9,780 bases of DNA, taken from NCBI GenBank assembly GCA_902463835.1, contig CABQGZ010000089.1, positions 1 through 9,780 on the forward strand. Reading direction: 5' to 3'. The stretch is from an uncultured Lachnospiraceae bacterium. GTDB taxonomy: Bacteria; Bacillota; Clostridia; Lachnospirales; Lachnospiraceae. The position numbers and the translations under genes were made by a program. This document shows, piece after piece, positions 1 through 6,241 of this stretch. The notes beneath the pieces were generated by a model. It was given only the letters and a program-made list of their open reading frames with translations, made no database searches and had not been told where the DNA came from. Every line of letters starts with the position of its first letter. Within the stretch, counting starts at the first letter, position 1.

Positions 1-40
1 CGTCAATCCTGTGCAAGATGATACCCTCTTTTAACTTCAT
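1..40 (-). CDS. PqqD-like RiPP recognition protein, N-terminus only (truncated by window edge)
   Basis: Only the first 13 codons are in the window; the gene runs off position 1. The visible residues, MKLKEGIILHRID, resemble the N-terminus of PqqD-family proteins (M-K-L-K-E-G-hydrophobic-hydrophobic-L), which fold as RiPP recognition elements and bind leader peptides for modifying enzymes. I chose the ATG at 38-40 because AAAGGAAG (50-57) lies 9 nt upstream; an in-frame ATG at 59-61 would add seven residues but has only a weak AGG next to it. The gene starts 24 bp after the HprK-like kinase stop, so the two are almost certainly co-transcribed. A kinase followed by a PqqD-like gene is the order in paeninodin-type lasso clusters. 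The call rests on 13 residues plus context and could be wrong; the next kilobase would settle it. Confidence 0.5.
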   Translation of the reverse strand, partial: MKLKEGIILHRID

Positions 41-64
41 GCAAACTTTCTTCCTTTCCATGTC

Positions 65-817
65 CTATCTGTTTTCCCCTGTCAGCGCACCATATGCCAG
101 CATCACCGCCTCATCGGAAATCGTGCAGCCCAACGAGAATACCGGCAGCTTTGTAAGACTGTTTACTACATCCAGCATACGGTGAGCCCCAGGTGCATTG
201 CGGGGACGGTAACACTGTGTCAACAAATGCGGGAACGCCTCTCGCACAGACAGCAGACGCAGGAGATTCTCCGGATTCTGATACAGCACTACAATTCCAT
301 TCACGACTGCTGACAGATTGGTCTGGATCCCTTCTTTGCCGCAGTAAGGAGAACCATAGACAATGACCGATTCTCCTTTTACCTGAAGCAGCGGCTTGTC
401 ATCATTCACCATCACTACCCGTTCCCCGAAATACTCTCTCCACAGTCTGGCGTGGGTGGACTTGCCAGTACCGCTGGGCGCAGTAAAGAGATAGGCCCTG
501 CCATCCAGCGTCAGCGCAGAGCAATGAAACATCATTATCCCATCCAGGGACAAACGCTCCACAAGCTTCCGGTGCAGTGCCAGTCCCTCCAGATATCCCG
601 TGGAAAAGATATTGTCCGTCTGCCGCTGTTCCCATTCTATTTCTTCTCTCGTCACAAATATCGGTTCCTCCTTCCCATTCCAGGAAAAGAAAACCTGTTG
701 CTCCAGCTCTGTAGATTCTATACGATAATCTTCAAATAATTTCCAGGTATAGGGATAGACTGTATGGATCCACAGGGGGTGCTCCGCCAGTCTGACCCAG
801 AAATGATGCTCATCCAC
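65..817 (-). CDS. HPr kinase-like P-loop kinase (HprK-related, lacking the HprK N-terminal domain)
   Basis: This 250-residue protein is soluble, with no signal peptide or membrane segment. Residues 97-121 hold a FHCSAL strand and a Walker A motif, APSGTGKST (113-121, Lys119), followed by THARLW. V-N-D-D at 137-140 corresponds to the acidic Walker B-like position of HprK/PEPCK-type kinases, and SPYCGKEG (156-163) follows. True HprK/P is about 310 residues with an N-terminal regulatory domain and phosphorylates HPr Ser46. Here the N-terminal 90 residues differ, as in the stand-alone HprK-like proteins found beside PqqD genes in RiPP clusters; PadeK, the paeninodin kinase, phosphorylates a Ser of its precursor. 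The start is GTG at 815-817, preceded by GGAGG (825-829) with 7-nt spacing, and it overlaps the LRR gene by 8 bp. A peptide or protein Ser kinase is likely; the substrate is unknown. Confidence 0.75.
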   Translation of the reverse strand: MDEHHFWVRLAEHPLWIHTVYPYTWKLFEDYRIESTELEQQVFFSWNGKEEPIFVTREEIEWEQRQTDNIFSTGYLEGLALHRKLVERLSLDGIMMFHCSALTLDGRAYLFTAPSGTGKSTHARLWREYFGERVVMVNDDKPLLQVKGESVIVYGSPYCGKEGIQTNLSAVVNGIVVLYQNPENLLRLLSVREAFPHLLTQCYRPRNAPGAHRMLDVVNSLTKLPVFSLGCTISDEAVMLAYGALTGENR

Positions 818-1526
818 GGCGTTTCCTCCAGCTTCGAACTCCTACTGCCACGGCAAAAACACATATCACGCCTGCCGCTATCAGTATGCCTGTTCCAATG
901 ACAGAGAATCCTGTACGATCTGCGCTGTCTGTTCTGCCTGTGCTGTCTGTTCCCTCTGTGCTGTCGAAGCTTCCCGGTTTCTGCCCCCGCTGTCCAGCAC
1001 CGTTCCCGCTTTCAGACTTCTGACCATTCTCAGAGGGTTCTCCCGAGATTTGACTTTCCTGACCATTCGAAGCTTCTCCTTCTTCTGGCTCCTCATACTC
1101 GTAATCGCCTATTTCTTCCAGTCCTCCCTTATTTCCGTTGTATTCATTATTTCCGCCGGAAGGCCTGGGCGGATTGTCCTGCTGCTTCCATACACCGGAG
1201 GCATCCTCAACCGCTGTCAGGTTCTTCGCGCCGGAAAACGCCCCTTCCTCAATCTCCATGATCGTATCCGGCAATACCAGTTTTTCAATGGTGTTACATC
1301 CATCAAAGGCTCCTGCCTCAATCCTGGACACCGGCCTTCCTGCAATAAAGGAAGGCACGGTAACCGTGGTCTCTGTTCCGAAATAACCACAGATGGAATT
1401 GTAGCCTTCGTATACATGATAATAAAAATATCCATCCGAATAAACCTCCGCCGCCTGCACCGGCATGTACAGCGATAGGCTTACAAGCACGCACAGCAGT
1501 GCCATTCCTAATTTCTTCATACGCAT
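810..1526 (-). CDS. Secreted membrane-anchored BspA-like leucine-rich repeat protein
   Basis: This is a 238-residue type I membrane protein. Residues 1-25 are a signal peptide (M-R-M-K-K, then a hydrophobic core, with a likely cut after PVQA). Residues about 52-108 carry a short LRR_5 (BspA/TpLRR) segment: PSFIAGRPVSRIEAGAFDGC followed by a second unit with LVLPDTIMEIEEGAFSGA. Residues about 115-205 are a disordered, Gly/Ser/Thr/Glu-rich stalk with degenerate D-S-T-x-x-T-D-S steps. Residues about 208-230 form a transmembrane helix, followed by RSWRKRRG at the cytoplasmic end. Only about two LRR units are present, far fewer than in BspA proteins, so this is a minimal ligand-display head on a stalk. 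The start at 1526 is supported by AAAGGAG with 6-nt spacing. It is the first gene after a terminator hairpin and overlaps the kinase gene. No function is recognised beyond surface display or interaction. Confidence 0.8.
   Translation of the reverse strand: MRMKKLGMALLCVLVSLSLYMPVQAAEVYSDGYFYYHVYEGYNSICGYFGTETTVTVPSFIAGRPVSRIEAGAFDGCNTIEKLVLPDTIMEIEEGAFSGAKNLTAVEDASGVWKQQDNPPRPSGGNNEYNGNKGGLEEIGDYEYEEPEEGEASNGQESQISGEPSENGQKSESGNGAGQRGQKPGSFDSTEGTDSTGRTDSADRTGFSVIGTGILIAAGVICVFAVAVGVRSWRKRRG
825..829 (-). promoter_or_regulatory. Ribosome binding site GGAGG for the GTG-started kinase gene
   Basis: GGAGG on the minus strand sits 7 nt before the GTG at 817-815, inside the last codons of the LRR gene. 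It decides the non-ATG start and, with the 8-bp overlap, indicates translational coupling. Confidence 0.75.
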
Positions 1527-1532
1527 TCACTT

Positions 1533-1539
1533 CTCCTTT
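1533..1539 (-). promoter_or_regulatory. Ribosome binding site AAAGGAG of the LRR gene, abutting the terminator stem
   Basis: AAAGGAG lies 6 nt before the ATG at 1526 and starts directly after the last base of the hairpin (1540). It selects this ATG over the in-frame ATG two codons later. Its contact with the U-rich arm of the hairpin means folding could affect access to the site. Confidence 0.75.
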
Positions 1540-1571
1540 GAAAAAGGCAGGTGTGTCTGCCTGCCTTTTTC
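1540..1571 (-). terminator. Intrinsic (bidirectional-looking) terminator or attenuator hairpin
   Basis: The arms GAAAAAGGCAGG (1540-1551) and CCTGCCTTTTTC (1560-1571) form a perfect 12-bp stem around an 8-nt loop. Each arm ends in an A5/T5 run, so the RNA has a GC-rich core with a U tract on either strand. On the minus strand it lies 13 nt after the stop of the 29-codon ORF and directly before the LRR gene's ribosome binding site. It probably terminates most transcripts from the large upstream operon, and downstream genes would be expressed at lower level by read-through. I see no convincing -35/-10 pair between 1572 and 1695 that would give the LRR gene its own promoter. Confidence 0.85.
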
Positions 1572-1695
1572 TTGTCATTCGCTATTAATCGACCTGTTCA
1601 ACGGATCCCGATATCGGATTATCCAAACTCTGGGCTTCCAGCCCCCATTCATAAGACGGTTCTACAAATTTCATCCTCTATTTCCTCCATTCTGC
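1572..1695 (-). other. Intergenic region between the large operon and the terminator
   Basis: Apart from the 29-codon ORF, I see a 5-bp GGGCT/AGCCC mini-hairpin (1632-1644) and a 10-bp palindrome, CCGATATCGG (1608-1617), both inside that ORF. No promoter with recognisable -35 and -10 elements was found, which fits read-through from the upstream genes as the source of downstream expression. Confidence 0.4.
1585..1674 (-). CDS. 29-residue small peptide, candidate RiPP precursor
   Basis: The ORF runs ATG to TAA, immediately followed by TAG, with GGAGG at 1684-1688 (9-nt spacing) and a second AGAGG touching the start codon. The peptide begins MKFVEPSYEWGLEAQ and ends PISGSVEQVD. It is acidic, with four Ser, one Trp, no Cys and no signal peptide. 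K-F-V-E-P near the N-terminus resembles the (K)YxxP leader motif recognised by PqqD/B1-type proteins in lasso peptide systems. The gene lies 21 bp after the preceding large gene and 13 nt before a terminator hairpin, and an HprK-like kinase and a PqqD-like gene follow. Those points favour a real precursor. Against this, ISG-SVEQVD gives no credible lasso core: a Gly23-Asp29 ring would leave no tail, and the C-terminus is Asp, not Ser. It could also be a leader-type ORF or a chance ORF. Confidence 0.5.
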   Translation of the reverse strand: MKFVEPSYEWGLEAQSLDNPISGSVEQVD

Positions 1696-4600
1696 CTACT
1701 CGCTATCCTCATCTGCTGCAATATCATTTGCAGCTTCAAAGTTCTCCACTTTTACCATGCTTCCAACAATCTCCTTACAATTTCCATCCTTGTCTGTATA
1801 TACAAGATACGGGCATACATACCAGGTCTGATCCGCCGTTACATTTGACTTGTTCCAGACATACCGCAAGATGTCAACTTCTTTCTTGACCACACGCACA
1901 TACTCTACCCTGTCTTTATCCAGTTTATTGTCCTTGTTAACTTTGGATTTGTCTGAAGTAGCAAGGATTCCGCCATATTCAAGGGTGCATCCCTGCGGCA
2001 CGGTCAACATGGCGACGAAGGACAGTCTGCCATTGGCCGCATCCGGTTTTACCTCCACAATCTCCGCTGTTCCTTTTGCTTCTGCCGCATTCTCTTCATA
2101 TACTGCCTCCAGCGTATAATCCTGGGTCACATAGAACTTGTAGACTTTATCATAGCTTAAAATCTTCTTCTCTGTCTCCTCTGCCGTTCCGGTCTTATAC
2201 CCAAGCCAATAGGAAAATCTCCTTCCATCTTTCTCTGCTTCTGCTCTGACCGTAGCTACTTCGTTGGTTCGATATATACCGTCATATCTATCCTGTGTTC
2301 CGTTCACCACGGTAAGCGTATACTTCCCGGATGATAGTTCTGTATAAACCGGTCTTACCGTAATCATCAGTTCCTTGCTCTGAATAGCTTCTTTTATTGC
2401 GGCTTCATCCTTATCCCATGCTCCGCTTGCGTACCCGAATCTTGAGGGTACGGCAGGCGCTTCTATCTTATCTTCTGCGCTGTAAACGCCCTTTCTTATC
2501 ACCTGACCGTAGAAGGATTCCCATACCACCATGCACTTTTCTTGGTCTGCCTCATAATGAGCAGTCAGAACATCACTGACAACAGCGGTAAATGTATATT
2601 CCGCAGATCTGCTTACAATCACGCCGGCCTGATTTGTCCAGTACATAAACTTATCTCCCGTTGCTGTAACAGTGACTTTTCCATCATCTGGCGTTTTCGT
2701 TTCTGACTTGTTTCCGTCTATAACCGTAATTTTTATTTCCCCTGTTCCAGTCTCTCTATACCGCGCTGTAAGACTCAGATCCTCTTTCGCCTCAAATGTA
2801 TAGATTCTTTCCCCGGTGAAGAAATTCGAATTGTCATCCGTACGATACCAGCCCAGGAAGCTATATCCTTCAACCTCAGGCGCCTCCACTATAACTTTTC
2901 CACCAATCGGATAAGCGCCGCTGCCCTTAAGGTCAGCCCCCGGAACTTGTGCGTCAGAAGCTTCTACGTTTTCTGAAGTAACCAGGACTGTAACTTTTTC
3001 AACCATCTTCACGCTTGAATATACCGCCGTGATATCCCAGGCTCCCAGCGTCAGGTAAGCGCCGCCACCTGTTACATAGCTTTCACACAAGCTATTTATC
3101 GTCGCCTGCCTATCTGTCGGGAAAGCAATTGTCTTAGTATCCACCTGCAGAACCCAGTTACCTGCCTCTTTCCGCAATGCAAAGGTATGCTCAGCTGTCC
3201 AATCAAAATTGTCTGCGTCATCCAGTCGATTCATCTCCCACCAATTACCGGCTCCTGGCATTTTAACTGTCAGCTTTTTATCACCTGTGCATTCTAATAC
3301 GATTGGAAGATTACTACTCTTTCCACCTAACGTTGTAAATGTATCTGAAACGCTTAACTCGGGAGTACTATCGCCAAAGCTGATATATGCCCAACGTCCA
3401 TCTGGAATATCCACTTTCATGCGAACTACATTCTGCATGATATCTACTTTCTCATTCAGATATGCCGCTGCTGGATTAACTTTTGCATTCCCGGCCACCC
3501 TTACCTTATATCCATCTGCTTCTTTTTCCGCTTCTGCTTTCGCATTATACGTCCAATCTGTATAATCCGGTATGGATACCTTTTTCACATTAGTATAGAT
3601 TGCCGTTGTATCATGTGCTCCCAGTGTAAGATAGGCTCCGCCCTTTGACACATAATTCTCGCACACCTGGTTTACGTCGACTCCCCAAAATCCTTCCAGA
3701 GAAATCTTCTCTTCATTTATTCCCAGATACCAGACACCGTCCGTTTCCTTTATCAATGCGTATGTATGTGCCACACTCCAGTCAAAATCTATTGTTTTTT
3801 TCTCCGGCCGATCCCAGCCTCCCTGTTGTCTGACCGTCAGCTTATTGTCTCCGCTGCGCTCCAATATAATTGCAAGATTATTCATATCGCTGCCAAAAGA
3901 AGTAAAGGAATTTGTTCCAGCCAGATTCGGAGCGACGCTAAAGCTGAGATACGCCCAGTTTGCAACTGGTATATCCGCTTTCATGCAAACCGCATCCTTC
4001 GTGATATCAATCGGTTTATTCCAATATGCGGCTGCCGCAGGCTGGTTACCATCACCTATCCCAGCTACTGTAACGTTATAGCCATCCATGTTCTTTGTAA
4101 CAACTGCCTTTTCATCTGCCGTCCAATCCGGTTCATTCAAGATTTTTATCATTTTGGGGCAATTTATATTATCATGAGTACCAACCGTCAGATAAGCTCC
4201 GCCATGATTCCGAAAATACTTGCCATTTGTCGACATATGTTTCCTCGCATCATCCACAGTCGTCGTCTTAAATACAACATTATCTATCTGAAGATAACAA
4301 TTATCGTCCCCCTCATCTGAACAATCCACGATTCGAAGCGTATGCGGCTCATCCCAAGCAAAATTCTCTATTGTGCCAAATTCGTTGCCATCCCACCAGC
4401 GAGCTATCATCGCAATCCGCAAATTTGCTCCAACACGCTTAAACTGAAGTGTGATTTCTCCTCCGCTTTCGTCAAGCCAACCGCCACCAAATCCTGATAC
4501 ACTTTGACCTTTGCTCGTCTCTTTCAGATACATATAAACCCAGTTACCTTCTTCCAGATTGGAATCCAAGGTAAACTGAATGGCCTGCCAACTGAAATCT

Positions 4601-4821
4601 ACCGGTGTTTTCAACAAGGCGGCAGCTGATGGATCAGTAGTACTCAACTGATAGCCATTCTCTGCTTCGCCCTTCACCGTCACTTTTTCGCTGCTAGTTA
4701 CCCAGTCCTCTGCCTCACTTCCATTCTCCCCCTGCGCCCGGACTGGTGCGCGCAATGAGAAGACCATAGCCAGCGCCAATACAAGTGCCATACTGCGCTT
4801 TATCATTTGCTTCTGTTTCAT
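1696..4821 (-). CDS. Secreted multidomain protein: three LamG-like domains, InlB-type B-repeats, C-terminal module
   Basis: The protein has 1041 residues from the ATG at 4821, which has AAGGAGG (4829-4835) 7 nt upstream and is followed at once by a signal peptide (K-Q-K-Q-M-I-K-R, hydrophobic core, cut near APVRAQ, residue 30). The upstream in-frame ATG at 4860 lies inside the preceding gene and is rejected. Residues 40-232, 233-422 and 423-608 are three divergent copies of a beta-rich domain with recurring F-D-W-x-x-x-H-T, W-Y/V-L-x-I/V and GGAYLTLGAxDxTA-like motifs, consistent with a LamG/concanavalin-like carbohydrate-binding fold. Residues about 610-909 hold four B-repeat-like units (GYSFLGWYR, LTARYRE, LTAHYEA, LEAVYEE endings). 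Residues 913-1023 are a module shared with the upstream protein. There is no catalytic domain, LPXTG motif, SLH domain or C-terminal membrane helix; the C-terminus is acidic. Probably a secreted binding or adhesion partner of the neighbouring enzymes. Confidence 0.85.
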   Translation of the reverse strand: MKQKQMIKRSMALVLALAMVFSLRAPVRAQGENGSEAEDWVTSSEKVTVKGEAENGYQLSTTDPSAAALLKTPVDFSWQAIQFTLDSNLEEGNWVYMYLKETSKGQSVSGFGGGWLDESGGEITLQFKRVGANLRIAMIARWWDGNEFGTIENFAWDEPHTLRIVDCSDEGDDNCYLQIDNVVFKTTTVDDARKHMSTNGKYFRNHGGAYLTVGTHDNINCPKMIKILNEPDWTADEKAVVTKNMDGYNVTVAGIGDGNQPAAAAYWNKPIDITKDAVCMKADIPVANWAYLSFSVAPNLAGTNSFTSFGSDMNNLAIILERSGDNKLTVRQQGGWDRPEKKTIDFDWSVAHTYALIKETDGVWYLGINEEKISLEGFWGVDVNQVCENYVSKGGAYLTLGAHDTTAIYTNVKKVSIPDYTDWTYNAKAEAEKEADGYKVRVAGNAKVNPAAAYLNEKVDIMQNVVRMKVDIPDGRWAYISFGDSTPELSVSDTFTTLGGKSSNLPIVLECTGDKKLTVKMPGAGNWWEMNRLDDADNFDWTAEHTFALRKEAGNWVLQVDTKTIAFPTDRQATINSLCESYVTGGGAYLTLGAWDITAVYSSVKMVEKVTVLVTSENVEASDAQVPGADLKGSGAYPIGGKVIVEAPEVEGYSFLGWYRTDDNSNFFTGERIYTFEAKEDLSLTARYRETGTGEIKITVIDGNKSETKTPDDGKVTVTATGDKFMYWTNQAGVIVSRSAEYTFTAVVSDVLTAHYEADQEKCMVVWESFYGQVIRKGVYSAEDKIEAPAVPSRFGYASGAWDKDEAAIKEAIQSKELMITVRPVYTELSSGKYTLTVVNGTQDRYDGIYRTNEVATVRAEAEKDGRRFSYWLGYKTGTAEETEKKILSYDKVYKFYVTQDYTLEAVYEENAAEAKGTAEIVEVKPDAANGRLSFVAMLTVPQGCTLEYGGILATSDKSKVNKDNKLDKDRVEYVRVVKKEVDILRYVWNKSNVTADQTWYVCPYLVYTDKDGNCKEIVGSMVKVENFEAANDIAADEDSE
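2998..4704 (-). repeat. Three tandem LamG-like domain repeats (protein level)
   Basis: The units are about 4126-4704, 3556-4125 and 2998-3555. They share GGAYLT(L/V)G(A/T) near the end, (F/D)DW or AWDEPHT-type strands in the middle, and WAY(L/I)SF or WVYMYL after the first third. Units 2 and 3 are closest to each other, for example K-A/V-D-I-P-x-x-x-W-A-Y. A single copy of the same domain occurs in the preceding gene (about 7712-8293), which suggests amplification in this gene. Confidence 0.75.
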
Positions 4822-4828
4822 TCTAATT

Positions 4829-4835
4829 CCTCCTT
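4829..4835 (-). promoter_or_regulatory. Ribosome binding site AAGGAGG deciding the start at 4821
   Basis: AAGGAGG lies in the 16-nt spacer between the stop codon of the preceding gene (4838-4840) and the ATG at 4821, with 7-nt spacing. It argues for the shorter start, which also places the signal peptide at the N-terminus. Confidence 0.8.
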
Positions 4836-4837
4836 CG

Positions 4838-6241
4838 TTATCTGACATACCTTGCTCCATTAATCGTCACATCATAGCTTCCTTTCCACAGGATATGCTG
4901 ATTACAATCCAGCCCAAAATCACATTGTTCAAAGACAATATTCTTTACTTTCAAAGCACTGGTATATCCATATCTTGTGCTGGTTCCTATTTCCATGCGA
5001 TAAGTAGGATCACCGAAGCTGTCGTTGGGATCCGGCGCTGTCACCGGATAAAACTTGCAGCCGATAAACTTCTGGTTGGACGCCACCGGCCCTTCCAGCC
5101 CCGGAATATGATCAAACCAGGCATACATGGTATCAAATCTTGTATTCTCACAGGTCAATGGCGTGCGTAAACGGTACGTGCCGTTGATATAGCAATTCCG
5201 CATAATCATATCCGGCTGACCTGCATTGATGGATGATACGGACAATCCCACCTGCAAAGTCCCAGTCTGAATCAGCGATGACTCCATTATGGTAATGCGC
5301 GGCCTCTCGGCAGGCTTGTCTTTGTTGATGCGTTCTTTTACCGTGACAGTAGTAACAAAGCTTCCTTTGTCTTCATCGTAGAGGATAAGCTTGTCACCGG
5401 CGGCTATACGCCCATGGTAAGTACCGCCGAACTCATCACAGCTCAGCTCAAGTATTCCGTTCTGATAATCAATCCCCGAAATCCTGCATGTGCTGGTTCC
5501 GGTGTTAAATGCATCATCAAAATTCTTTTCAATCGTACAATTTTCAAAAACAAACTGTGCCGTGTTATCCTTCAGATGAAAACCGTCCCGCCAGCCGGAC
5601 ATTGCCATATCAGTTCCCGGCTCAGGCGTGACATTTACATTCCGAACCAGGATCTTTCCATCGTTATAGCGCATGTGAAAGCAGAACCCGCTGGCGCCCC
5701 ACAGATTTATGTTTTCCAATCTTGCATTCGTACCGTTGGTCACTATGACCGCGCCTGTTCCCGTTCCCTCCTCTTCTCCCCAGCCTGGCCGTGGAACGAT
5801 AAGCTGCAGATTATTCCTTTCCATGGACTGCATCTTTTGGACTACATCATCCTTATTCTGCAGATGAACGCGATACCTCCAGTTGACTGGATCCAATACC
5901 TCTATACTCTTGATATACATATGCGCCCGGTTATAATCCGTCCTGGCAAGACAGAATGCATCTTCAAAAAATCCTTTCCGAATTGTCTCTGTAACAGCGT
6001 GATACCATCCTGTAAGCTCCAGATCACGGTCTGTCTGAATATCAATATAGCAGTCCGCGGAATTCTGATAATTCATCCCCTGCACGTTACCAATGGCGTA
6101 TACGGATTTGGCAGTCTTAAAATTGAATCCCTCCATCTGAATGTTCTCACTGTAATCCATGTTGACAAAGCCTTTGAGGCCTTGGCTCATATCCATACAG
6201 ATCGTGGTATTACTCCCCTTCACGATGAGATCATGCATCCG
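4838..6241 (-). repeat. Paralogous beta-helix copy B (partner of 8419-9780)
   Basis: This coding segment (residues 728-1194) aligns end to end with the visible part of the upstream gene. Identical stretches recur on the DNA as well, for example around 5660-5690 and 9234-9264 (cgcatgtgaaagcagaa-like). The proteins diverge at many positions, so this is an old or fast-diverging tandem duplication, not an assembly artefact. Confidence 0.8.

Noticed and set aside
905..965. Short direct repeats (ctgtctgtt-like) as a tandem repeat locus
   Set aside because: They are degenerate and explained by the low-complexity Asp/Ser/Thr stalk of the LRR protein.
1608..1617. 10-bp palindrome CCGATATCGG as an operator
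   Set aside because: It lies inside the small ORF with no promoter nearby, and a single 10-bp palindrome is expected by chance at this scale.
1585..1674. Classical lasso peptide precursor
   Set aside because: After a possible Gly23 the only ring acceptors are Glu26 (position 4) and the terminal Asp29 (position 7), which leaves no tail to thread. The family assignment stays open.
1649..1690. A 13-codon ORF starting at the ATG at 1690, overlapping the small peptide gene
   Set aside because: It has no ribosome binding site of its own, lies in a different frame, and its first bases are the GGAGG of the 29-codon ORF.
3766..4320. Plus-strand open frame of 184 codons opposite the LamG-like repeats
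   Set aside because: Composition is Ile/Arg/Cys-rich, there is no ribosome binding site or family signature, and the minus-strand protein is clearly the real product.
4822..4860. Upstream in-frame start that would add 13 residues to the three-LamG protein
   Set aside because: It would overlap the preceding gene by 23 bp and push the signal peptide inward; the ATG at 4821 has an ideal AAGGAGG.
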